The notes beneath the pieces were generated by a model. The model saw only the letters and a program-made list of their open reading frames with translations, was not told the DNA's origin and did not search any database. Positions 12,959 through 22,520 of a DNA stretch of 64,000 nt are shown piece after piece (within the stretch, counting starts at the first letter, position 1; each line of letters begins with the position of its first letter). Source of the DNA: Pholis gunnellus. Lineage: Eukaryota > Chordata > Actinopteri > Perciformes > Pholidae. The position numbers were made by a program, and so were the translations under genes. The stretch covers positions 12,400,287 through 12,464,286 of the forward strand of contig OU342821.1 in NCBI GenBank assembly GCA_910591455.2. The letters run 5' to 3'.

Positions 12959-13333
12959 GCTCATACAGAAAGCTAAGAAAACAGAAGCAGGCTGAATTAT
13001 GCGAGTCCAAAGGATAATATTGTGTGAGGTGATAAGAGGTGAAAGGGCGCAGACTGTGAGGACAAGCATGGGTTTCTTTTCAACTTCTCATTCACCACAT
13101 CTGAATAAATCTATAGGTGGAAATAATTATTTCTCAGTAAGCACAAATGCGGTTTAGTCACATCGTCCGTCTTTTGTCATGCCCTTTCCCTAATGTCTTG
13201 TAAAAATGTATTCCTTTAGAAGAACAAGAACCAGCATTGTCCTTTTAGAAGTCCCAAGCCCATCTCAAAGGAGCCGTAATGTAAACCAGAGGCCATAACT
13301 TCTCTTGTGGCATCTCAAAGCAGACACAGGAAT

Positions 13334-13362
13334 GGGGGGGGGGGGGGGGGGGGGGGGGGGGG
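13334..13362. repeat. Homopolymer G29
   Basis: Twenty-nine consecutive G, followed by A/G-rich sequence and more G runs to 13395. It is prone to length error in sequencing. Confidence 0.93.
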
Positions 13363-13593
13363 AGAAAGAAGAGTATGTAGGAGGGGGGTGGGGGCAGGCA
13401 GATAAAGTCCCTCATTTGAGCCCCATAAAAAACAAGGAGGCACAAACATTTATCTGTGGCAAGGCTTTCATCGGATGCTTTAAGAGCACAGAAATAACAG
13501 AGAGCAAGATGCTGATAAAGTGGAGACAGGAAATGGGGAGCGTGGGTCTCCTGCTCTCATGTTTCAGTCGGGACCAGTGGTCCCATACCTGCT

Positions 13594-13640
13594 CCCCCCC
13601 CCCCTCCCTCCCTCCTTACCCTCTCTCTCTCTCTCTCTCT
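13594..13640. repeat. C11, (CCCT)n and (CT)10 pyrimidine tract
   Basis: Continuous polypyrimidine on the plus strand, a candidate for triplex or H-DNA. Confidence 0.9.
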
Positions 13641-14369
13641 GTTCTGCTGACATACATGAACCACAACCCTCCCCAACCAGACATTAGTGCAGCGTCTGGA
13701 AAGCACCACCGCACTTCACAATACAGGGATGTGACACATTCAGCAACAAAATGAAGTAAACGATTCAGTCTGCAGGTACATAAAATGTGTTTATGGATGT
13801 GTCCACTAGAGAGTTTGACAAAATACAAATGACATATCACAGATGAATGCCGTTCTTATTCTTCATGAGGGCTTTTATATATTAGCTTTAGTCCCATTCC
13901 ACTCGTGAGGCTCCGGCTCGGAGCACAAGACAGGGCAAAGCCAGGATTAAGGGTTTAGCTTCGTCAATCAGAGTCAGAACAGAGGGAAAGATAGCAGCTG
14001 GATTTCCATTCTGGAGAGCAGGCTGGATTTCCATAGAGATGTGAAATTGCAGGTGATTGCCAAAGCCTCAATGCTGCATGTGTGACTCAGGTGTTATGAG
14101 TCACCAATGATATCATCTCACTCATTACCGCCTTAGTGGTACGTTCCACGTTCTCATCAGACCTGAACATATAACCTGGCTTTACCATCAATAGGTGCCC
14201 CGGCGGCGGCAGAGGATTGAAAGAGGTATTCGTGCCCAAGGCAGATGTTTTCGCTTTCTGTCTTTGAATGATCTCATCACCTATCAAAGTGTCAATGTCT
14301 TCATTTTCTAATAGTTTGTTTTATGTAGGTTTTTTACTTAACAGCACATTGTGGATGCTGTTTTCAGAG

Positions 14370-14880
14370 ATGCCTCTGTGTGCAGTTTGAAGGTATGTGA
14401 CTTATGTAGGATTATCCTAGTTTCACTCAGTCACTGGACTTTTGTGTGATTGGCAGTAGCTTTGGTTAAAGGTAGGAAAATATGTTACACTCTCCCCAAT
14501 ACTTAATAATAATCATTCATATTATTAAGTACTAACATTAAGTATCAAATCCAACTACCAGCACCCCTAAAGCTCCCTACTTATGGGTAGTTTGTTATCT
14601 TTGCACAGAGCCAGGCTTGTGTTTCCCTCTGTTTCCAGTCTTTGTGCTAAGCTAAGCGCTGCTGGCAGTGGCTTTATATTTAACTTGCAGATGCGAGACT
14701 GGTATCAAACTTCGTATCTCATTCTCAAGGAAGCGAATATGCACATTTTCCAAAATGTTTTAACTTTTTCTTTCATTCAAACCTCAATTTTTGACCAGTG
14801 CCGCTTCTTGGTCCACATAGATATGCAACGACTGAGATAAGCTAGGATTATCTCGCACCTTCAAACTGCATGCAGGGCAT
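14370..14880. mobile_element. Element bounded by roughly 50-60 bp inverted repeats
   Basis: The left arm (14370-14432) and right arm (14830-14880) are imperfect inverted repeats sharing TGCAGTTTGAAGGT, ATCCTAG and CTCAGTC in the same order, with outer ATGCC-CTG also conserved. Together they frame about 511 bases without coding capacity, as in a MITE or foldback element. The interior contains a separate recognisable repeat. Target-site duplications are not obvious. Confidence 0.5.
14560..14775 (+). repeat. Teleost dispersed repeat inside the inverted-repeat element
   Basis: The string GCACAGAGCCAGGCTTGTGT, the following GTTTCCAGTCTTTGTGCTAAGCTAAGC, GAGACTGGTATCAAACTTC and AAGGAAGCGAATATGCACATTTTCC match a repeat very common in perciform genomes. 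Remembered landmarks of that repeat are 'acagagccaggctagctgtttcc', 'tttatgctaagctaagctaa' and 'aagcgaataagc'. The copy is diverged and non-coding. Confidence 0.65.
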
Positions 14881-15257
14881 GTTCGCCCTAAATTTCTGGC
14901 CTACTGTTGGAGCTCCCATTATCGTGCCGTTTCATGTTAGGACTGTGTTTGCTATGTAGAAGCTTGCAAGACTGCTCCATGCTCCACGCTGGGCCGGGGA
15001 ACCACGACTGCGGGGAACACCGTTAAAGGACATTGGGGAAATAACAGCATTCCCACCGACTCGGCCTTTCATCAGCAGTTTGAGCTTTTTATATTGTCTC
15101 TGTGTGCATAGCAGCAGCATTCCAGCACCATCTTAAATCCTCCTTACCTCTTGTCTATTTCGTACACTAATCCTCTTTGCAAGGTAGAATAGCATGAATG
15201 GCAACAGTACAGGACATTCGTTTTTTGCTGCGTCCACTGAGGATTACATCAGAAAAA

Positions 15258-15275
15258 TGATGATGATGATGATTA
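15258..15275. repeat. (ATG)n trinucleotide repeat
   Basis: Five ATG/GAT units. Confidence 0.85.
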
Positions 15276-15939
15276 TCACACAATTATATAACAAACATGA
15301 AGATAAGCAGATAGGATACATGGACTATATTACTATAACAGGCAGGACTAGAGAAAAAAATACAGAGAAAACTATGAAGATTAAAGTTCCTTCCACCTAC
15401 TATCATTTAGAGATTCATACTCCTATTTACCTGTGTTTGTAATGACATGCCCTTGACTGATTTCCTTTTAGGGACACAAAAATGTAGAAGGACATTAGTG
15501 GTTTGAGCACCAGGGGGGAGGCCATGACGCCAAATTAAAGGGCAGAAGTGGAGTGTGTACTTATGCTCACTCATGATGTGCTCTGTCAGCCCTGCTGCTT
15601 ATAATGGCATGGGAAGGGCCACTTAACTCGTAATCACTTCTCTCTCCCCCTTTGGCTCTGGTCCTCCTCTCTATCCCCCCCCCACCCTCAACCCCTGATT
15701 TTCTGACTGTTGGCTCTGATCTCTAATCATAAATGAACTGTAGATCAAGAGCAGGGACAGTGGTCCACACCCCCTTCCCCCCCTTGGCTGAGATCCTGTA
15801 ATCACCAGGCTCTTGGCGAGTAAGAGGCCAACAAGCCTTTGAATGGGATATGACTGTACCTCTAATGCATCAGCCATCTCAACTTTGAAGAGCCATTTTC
15901 TGGCAGAGCGGAATATCACAGGTATAGGAAATCAGGTCA

Positions 15940-15965
15940 CCACCACCACCACCATCATCATCATC
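15940..15965. repeat. (CAC)n-(CAT)n trinucleotide repeat
   Basis: CAC units pass into CAT units. Confidence 0.88.
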
Positions 15966-16131
15966 TTTGCAATCATTATGCCCCGTCTGATGCAGTAGCG
16001 TAATTGAAAGTGGGACCTTTTTACACAATTATTTTCATTTGTCACCCAAAGCCTAAAAAGCTAAATGTACCACAATAGTAATGTAGGCCCTGTGGTGCAC
16101 TTTGACTTCGCCTACTCTCACAGAAACTCTT

Positions 16132-16136
<5 letters not shown>

Positions 16137-16164
<28 letters not shown>
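16137..16164. repeat. (CA)14 microsatellite
   Basis: Pure CA run. Confidence 0.95.
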
Positions 16165-17603
16165 TATCTAGGTGGTGCAGCAAACATTGTGTCAAGACAC
16201 AGGTCAGCCATTCTGGCTCAGGCCTGCCTGTCAAGTGCTGCTACTTGTGCCGGGCTCTGCTAATGGACTGCTAATAGAAGTGAATGTTGCACTGTGACGC
16301 TCCCCTGTAGTTGAGAGTGTCACATGGGGTGATTAATGACACACTCTCCTCTCCTCCCCTGTCCATCCCTGTCCTCGCTCCATATCTTGCGTTCACCCTT
16401 CTCTTCTTTCTTTCTCCTCCAGCTTCCTGTCCACTCGCCACTAATCTTTCTGTCCCATTTGCCTCTTGTGTGTCCTTGCGATCACCCTCTTCTTCTAACT
16501 CTCACCACTGAAATTGTTTTCCTCTCTGCGGCCTCTCTGGGAGGAGGGGGAGATTTTAGGAATCTAAAATCAGTATTACACTCCCCGACAGTCAAGTTTT
16601 TGTTTTTTTTGCAAAGCTCTGGTTTCACAAAGCCTAAAATATGAGAGCAACAAATAAAAAATGGCAGTGAGGGAGAAAAAAAAGGGGGAAACAAAGCTTT
16701 CAGGTTTATTTTACTGGAAGAGGCATCCTTCCACTCGGCTGGTCAGAGAGCATAAATATGCAGAATAAACTTAATTGCTTGAGGGACCCACCGAAATCCG
16801 GTGCATGGTCATTGACAGCAAGGCCCCTAACCATCAGAAGCATTGTTGAAACCGAGGTTCCTGGGAGTTTCTTAACACAACATTCAAATGTTGTAATTAT
16901 ACACAGATTAAACACTGTTTAACTTATCATTTTAGGCTACATTTAATAAATTACGCTCAAGTATAATAATACAAGATTTTAGAATTTATCTACCACTATT
17001 ATATTAGATTAGGCAAAGCTCTGAAACTGAAGTTAGAGCATTATAAAAGGGAGATGATGATTTGGTAAAGTAAAAATCTAAAGTATTCAGAATATTTCAA
17101 AAGCTTTTCTCGCTGGTAAAAGATTTCTGAGGCGTGCCGTGTGGGGTTGCACTAAAGGGAAGTTTGAGCTGATCCCAGTGGTTCTAAAATCCTGGCTACA
17201 ATGTCAGCGACAGCACATCACAATATCCTCCTCCAGCAGGTGACTGCAGAACTGGGCCCAGCCCCAAAATAGCTCCACGTATACTTTCTGCCATCATAAC
17301 AATAGTATATGACATCAAGTGGAGCAGGGAGGCAAGTTCAGCAGCAGACACTTTCCACAGTAATTATCACTCACTTCCACGCTCCGTCTGTGGGCTCAGC
17401 CGGCAGCCGGCAAGCACCTCTGACCCCACTCAGCACTGTCAGGCCATACTGTACACACTGTTTACTCTAACCTCTTCCTTCACCTGTACGTAGGGGAGTA
17501 TGCTACTGAATATCAATTCCCTTCAATTACCTAAAATTGCTGGACTGCGTCATATGGCCTGCTCATGGGTTACAGAGGGTAATTTATAAATACTGCTCCT
17601 TAC

Positions 17604-17623
17604 GCACAATGTGCTCATTGTGC
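17604..17623. promoter_or_regulatory. Perfect 20-bp palindrome with facing ACAAT/ATTGT cores
   Basis: GCACAATG-TGCT-CATTGTGC is a perfect inverted repeat with 8-base arms and a 4-base spacer. ACAAT and ATTGT are the core of SOX-type HMG sites, so the layout suits a paired SOX site, although chance is possible. Confidence 0.3.
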
Positions 17624-20600
17624 ATAGAAGCCCCTGTTTATAGAATGACCGCAGTGGTTGTAATGTTAGCGGCCCCCCCGAGCAGCCAGTTGTCGGGCCG
17701 CAGGGAAGCCAGTTAGAATAATAATGATAGAAATAACATTCACGTTTACCTGCACTCTTAAAGCGACGCTCAGATCAGCCTCAAAGGGAGTGTCGCGTGT
17801 GGAAAATAGCAACGTCCTACTGTGCACTGAGTCACCATATTTCAGAAATCATACATAATGAGGTACCTTTCACGTTTCCCTCCCAAAAACAATCCTCAGA
17901 GGGCACATCATCAGAAAGTGGGGAAGCGGCAGAGACAGGAACATAGTAAAATAGGAGGAGCAGCATTATGGAAAAACTGAACTAATCCCAGGAAGGCCAC
18001 TACCCTAGGGTGGGACTTTACATTTGTAACCAGTGCCTATAACTCAGAGATACAATATAGATATGTCGGTATTATTGGTAGAAATCCATAAAGAGGAACA
18101 TCTAAAAATGTTATTTTCTCTCTCTCGCAATACATTTAACACACAAAACTGTCTCTATTTGCAGAGGGTTTAGAAATCCTCTATGAACCCATGTGTCCTC
18201 CCTGAAGCACATTTGATATGAAATCAATAAAGACAGTGCAGCCTTTTCCCCCTGAATCACTGGTCTCTCTGTTTGCTAGACAACAAATTCTAAGATTTCA
18301 GATCGACCCAGTAGAACTTTACATTCACTTCGCCCCATTGTGAATGCAAAGTTAGAAAAACTTTTTCTAAACACATCTTGCGTTCTTCCTTTTTACCACA
18401 TATCATCAGGAGGAAGTATTCCACACATTCCCATAACAACTGCACACGGATATGGACACTGCACATACTGTACGGCTCTGCTGCTGTGCTGGAAATACCC
18501 GGAGTACATCTGTTCTTGCACCAAGGGTTTCCAATCAAGCTGCTGTCACAGAGCTCCCAGCTACCTTTCTGGCAGCTCCCAGCTTATATCCGTCTCAACC
18601 TGTCTCCTTTGTCAAGAGTTCAGCAGGTTAATGAGCACTCTCATTTCCCAGCGCTCACTTCTGTCTGTAGATGGGGTGAGAGCAAGCCCTCTCCAAAGGC
18701 AAAGTCAGGAAGTAAAAACAAACTACAACAGCCTGAAGAAATGTACCTTAAAGTAAGTATACAAATATTGAAATGTGTTCAAATGACTCCAAACAAACCT
18801 ATGCAGAAACGGGGCGGTTGCGCGACGAGCGCCCGGGTAAGTGAGCCACTTTAATCACCAGTAGTTTTACACTGAAGAAGTGTCTCTCCAGCGATTTGGA
18901 AATGTGTAGAGCTCATCAGTGCCCAAAAATAGCGGGGCCCATTAATTAGTCTCAAACAATGTTCTCCTGCTGTATCGACTCCTTAATGGACAGAGAAGGA
19001 CCTTGTTCGTATTCCCATCTAGTCAATGACACAGGGCTCTCTGGGGTTTTGGAATGGGTATTATGTCATCTCACCCTGCCCTTCAGAAACCGGACCTGCA
19101 CTGTTTTTTATTCCTGCTCTCCCTCTTTTGCTCATTAACTATGTAGGAGTGAGATGAAGGTCTGGAGCAGCTAGATAAGGTTGCTCACAGACCCTCATAC
19201 CTGTCTAGGATATGTGCTTGGACCTCCAATTTAAGCTAGTGTTGCTCTCGCATGAGCAGCCTTAACTTTCCCCAAAAAAATATGCGAGATCATTGAAAAA
19301 TCGGATACTGTAAGCCTTTCCTCGCCGAGCTCTGTCTGCAAACCGAGAATCTGCTCATTTCCTCCCATCTCATCACGTTATTCAGCCACAGTTGATTCCA
19401 AGAGGAGCAGGCAGACCACCTACCAGAGGCATGCACACTTCATCTGGCATCTGACACACATGCACAAACACATACTGAACATTCACCCTCACACAGATGG
19501 CTTCCTCCTAGCCCCCTTTGTTTGACAGACAATCCCCACTCAGGAGGGAGCAGATTAAGTAAATGGCTTCAGGTGTTGTGGCATTATCACAATGCTCTTC
19601 ATAACTGACATCTAGCACGATTTACGGAAAAAACATTGTTCAACAGACGACTCTGCTCTGTGGGAAAAAGCTGGAGAAAACACTGAAGGTTCAAAAAAAT
19701 AAAAAGGGTTCTTAGGTAAATACAGTGAGAAATTAGAGCTGATTATGTGTGTGGTGAAAATAAAAACGGTCCTTAGAAACTCCAACACGATTATTTAATG
19801 CTAATAAAGACCCGTCTTCTTAGCAACGGTGAAGACTATTAAATAGTTGTAATAGCTTCACTGGACTTCCACAATAATTATCAATAGAATGATGAGCTTG
19901 TGTCTCTATGGAATGAACATCTTACTTTGTAAGGAAACTATTAATATGTACATTAAAACAAGATGGCCCAAAGATTAATCATTTTGTAGACTATAAAAAG
20001 GAAAAGAAAGGAAATGAATGAACATCCTCTAGAGGGTTTTCACAGTGTGAGCAGTCCACATTAAAACTAAATTCACAGCAGTAGGAACTGGGCCATGTGT
20101 CAGAATTAAAATATAATTTGGTTCATAATAATTACAGTTTGTATTATATCATACCTCCTGTAATATGATATAGAGTAGGCCATTTTTATTGTAGTAAATA
20201 CATTTGTGCACAAGTATATTTAAGGGTCGATTTGGGTTGGATGTAAAACGAGCAACCTACATATGGGCTCAATTTCATTGAGCTGGTTTCTCTGTCGGAG
20301 CACAACAGCACTTCATGATTTATTTTCCTATAAACACGCATGTGACAGTGTGACTGTTTCTGTTTACAAACGACAATTGTGGTTTACACAACTGAAATAA
20401 GCAACATTAAATGTCTTGATTTAAACTGTGGTGGCTTTTTTCCATCGTGGTTTTCTATATTATAGTTAATTTGACCTTGTTTGTCATATCTCCATATTTA
20501 GCCCGCATTATCATGACTTAGGCCTTCTTGGTGACTTAGGTGGCTGTTGTATTTTTTTTTCAACTAACAGTGTGAGTGGACTAACTTCAGGTGGTTCTTC

Positions 20601-20699
20601 CTGACCACTTCACCCCTGCTGTAGCATGTAGGAGTTTACACAACTTTTACAGAGAGTAAAGCCAAGTTCACAGGTCAAGAATAAGACTTTGGACTTTAC

Positions 20700-20817
20700 C
20701 TTGAGCCACTCCGATATCCATCAGGAGAATAAGCAAAAGCCAAGACACGGTCAGCATCTCAGGCGATGATCTCGGCACTCTTCCTCTCTCTCTCTCAGTC
20801 CGTGCACCGTGCCCCAT
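20700..20817 (-). CDS. First coding exon encoding a signal peptide (gene continues to the left, outside view)
   Basis: Read on the minus strand, an ATG at 20817-20815 opens 39 codons plus one base and ends at a splice donor reading CAAG|GTAAAG (GT at 20699-20698). The start has A at -3 and G at +4, and an in-frame TGA lies four codons upstream, so the 5' end of the reading frame is closed. Residues 1-20 are polar and basic (MGHGARTERERGRVPRSSPE). A second Met at codon 21 begins a classic hydrophobic core (MLTVSWLLLILLM) followed by DIGVAQ, a plausible cleavage region. The product should therefore enter the secretory pathway as a secreted or membrane protein. The intron is phase 1, typical of extracellular-domain genes such as Ig-superfamily members, but no domain is visible here and I cannot name the gene. 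Initiation at Met21 is an alternative, giving a conventional short signal peptide. Confidence 0.72.
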
Positions 20818-21420
20818 GATGAGGAGTCAAACTCCGCTCAGAGGCAAGTCCGAGTCACTGAGAAATTGCGCTCAAGCACGCGCTAGTGTCGCTCGTTGTT
20901 GTGCGCTGCAGTCGAAATGTCAGCCCTCAAAAAACTCCCGAGCGCAAAAAAAAAAAATAAAAATAAAAATTCTCTTTGCAGAAAATATATCCAGCGCTCT
21001 GTTTTCGCAGTCATGTAAAACTGTGACAGTTTAAGGGAACAAGAGGCGGGTGCATCGCCCTCCGTCAGGAAGGATGTTGCATTAAAATCTGTCCCCGTTT
21101 GCTTTTCCCTCGAAAGGTTCACTTGGTTTGTCTAGAGGTGTGGATCGATGACTTGATGACAAATTCATGCTCCGATTAGTCCCACACACAGAAATCTGAG
21201 TCCTCCGGTGAGTCCACTCTCTCACGCGTGTCGACCGGTGTGTGTGTGAGTGCGCCGCGCCTCGCGCTCCACTGACGGGACTGATCCAGGGGAAGGAGCG
21301 GTCTCTGCGGGCTACCTTGCTCCTTCAGCCAATCCAAGTGCTCCGGCAAGTGGCGGCGCTGTATCAAAACCTGGCCCGGACAGCGGCGAGGAATGGATGG
21401 CGTTTATCAAATGCATGATT
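20818..21420 (-). promoter_or_regulatory. 5' leader and CpG-bearing promoter zone of the minus-strand gene
   Basis: This stretch is richer in CpG than its surroundings, most densely at 21225-21300 and 21345-21390. A CCAAT box on the plus strand at 21329-21333 reads ATTGG in the gene's direction. No TATA box is obvious. The transcription start is not determined. If it lies near 21300, the leader would carry several upstream ATGs, including a 28-codon frame (21168-21082) and a 43-codon frame ending near 20883, which could damp translation. A run of T/A on the gene strand near 20946-20966 falls within the leader. The zone is placed by its position behind the signal-peptide exon and by composition; the exact boundaries are a guess. 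Confidence 0.5.
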
Positions 21421-21486
21421 AGTGGACGCTTTGGGTTCAATGTGCATGTCAATCATTGAAGTTAGTGATGCCTACAGCTCTAAAGT

Positions 21487-21513
21487 GTTTTTATTTTTTT
21501 TTATTTTTTTTTT
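21487..21513. repeat. T-rich tract
   Basis: Three T runs separated by single A residues, between the promoter zone and the nested repeats. Confidence 0.85.
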
Positions 21514-21633
21514 ACACGTTATGTAATTTGATCTCTCTATTAACTGCAAAACATGTATGAAACAATTTATGAGCCACATTCTGGCAAATTAATATTATAA
21601 GTGTGGTGTTTATTAGAGGGCTATTGAATTGTT

Positions 21634-22095
21634 AGTGGTTGAAGAACTACTCAGATCCTTTACTAAAGTAAAATAGGCTAGGCTACTACCATAAGGTGAA
21701 ATGTACTGCTTCTGCAGTAAAATACCCCCTTTATCCCACTGATTTATACATATAAATGACATTAGATTTTGAATACTGAAGCATCAATGCATTTGAAGCT
21801 ATAGTTTCCAACCCAAGGGTCGAGCCCGCTCCAAAGGGTCAGAAAATAAAAGGAGGAGACGTGAGATGATTAAAGTACAATACACAAACTTCTATTGCAT
21901 TTTTGGACTTCTCTCTAATCTTTTATATTTCTATTTTTTATGAAATATTGGAATTTTACCTTTTTGGGTCTCAAAACATTATTCAAATGAAACCATTTTA
22001 GTATAAAGTAGCAGGAAAAAATGGAAATACTCAAGTAAAGTATAAGTCCTCAAGTTTGTCAAATATAACAGTACTGGAGTACCTTTCTACCTCTG
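21634..22095. mobile_element. Degraded teleost MITE-like repeat (outer element)
   Basis: The left end reads AGTGGTTGAAGAACTACTCA and the right end, reverse-complemented, reads CAGAGGTAGAAAGGTACTCC. Both match my memory of an abundant percomorph repeat that begins AGTGGTGGAAGAAGTACTCA and ends with ACTCAAGTAAAGTA-type arms before CCACCTCTG. Arms rich in ACTNAAGTAAA appear on both sides (21663-21675 and 22029-22041). There is no coding capacity, so it would be non-autonomous. It sits a few hundred bases upstream of the putative promoter and is interrupted by a second element. Confidence 0.65.
21798..22000. mobile_element. Second dispersed repeat nested in the outer element
   Basis: The segment from TAGTTTCCAACCCAAGGGTC through the GTGAGATGATTAA part and the TTTTGGACTTCTCTCTAATC part to ATTCAAATGAAACCA resembles a common fish repeat that carries a 'ggggtcgtgagatgatta' block. 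It lies between the two arms of the outer element, so it appears to have inserted into it. Family name and exact ends are not determinable here. Confidence 0.5.
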
Positions 22096-22319
22096 TGTAT
22101 TGTCAACAGGTGCTTCCGTTTCCTGGTCTCTCTGTGTATTTTGAGAACATAAATCGTCATTAATTTAGCGTATGCAGGCGCTGCAACAGGAAGGCATAAT
22201 TTATCTGACTGGGCCCTGCACTCGCCCTTGTTTCTGTCACTCTAATTGTTATTTAGAAGTAGTAATAGCATGTCACAAAACCTGATCAATAATGACCTCA
22301 GCCTAACAGACATTCTCTT

Positions 22320-22324
<5 letters not shown>

Positions 22325-22367
<43 letters not shown>
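22325..22367. repeat. (GA)n microsatellite, about 42 bases
   Basis: Pure GA run followed by a short CA stretch. Confidence 0.96.
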
Positions 22368-22369
<2 letters not shown>

Positions 22370-22384
22370 TTACACACACACAAT

Positions 22385-22520
22385 GCTTTGATTTCCTTTG
22401 CAAGGGGAAATTTGTTTCAGTGATTCCGATAAAAGCCTCATGAATAATTACATATGCATGACAGATGTCTAGGCAATGCCCCCGATACTTTGTGATTAAT
22501 GGGAAATATGAGCTTGACAC
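22385..22520. promoter_or_regulatory. Candidate conserved noncoding element upstream of the minus-strand gene
   Basis: Non-repetitive sequence with TTTCCTTTGCAAGGGGAAAT (near-palindrome), ATGAATAATTACATATGCAT (homeodomain and octamer-like) and TGTGATTAATGGG. It lies about 1.1 kb upstream of the putative promoter. Enhancer function is inferred from motif content only. Confidence 0.25.

Larger units (their letters stand above)
6746..14369. other. Intronic spacer with microsatellites, no gene seen
   Basis: Unique sequence interspersed with CA, CT and G tracts. The 8430-8780 section is especially A+T-rich. No exon with two good splice sites and a convincing frame was found. Confidence 0.5.
14881..20690. 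other. Intronic spacer, no gene seen
   Basis: Overlapping frames of 138 and 158 codons at 18340-18854 show no domain. A small CpG cluster sits at 18808-18838. The 19700-20500 part is A+T-rich. Confidence 0.5.
1..20699 (-). other. Presumed first intron (partial) of the minus-strand gene
   Basis: The donor at 20699-20698 opens an intron that runs leftward. I find no convincing acceptor-exon pair in the remaining 20.7 kb, although 4841-4944 is a weak possibility. The span is A+T-rich with scattered microsatellites, one inverted-repeat element at 14370-14880 and TAAT-rich blocks that resemble conserved noncoding DNA. Very long first introns are usual in neural adhesion and receptor genes. Calling the whole span intron assumes that the next exon lies beyond the left edge. 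Confidence 0.5.

Noticed and set aside
17743..17815. Minus-strand exon-like segment ending AGAGTGCAG|GTAAAC
   Set aside because: A short frame is open, but the acceptor lacks a pyrimidine tract.
18340..18854. Overlapping 138- and 158-codon frames
   Set aside because: Neither frame has a recognisable domain and both lie in the same stretch, as expected for chance.
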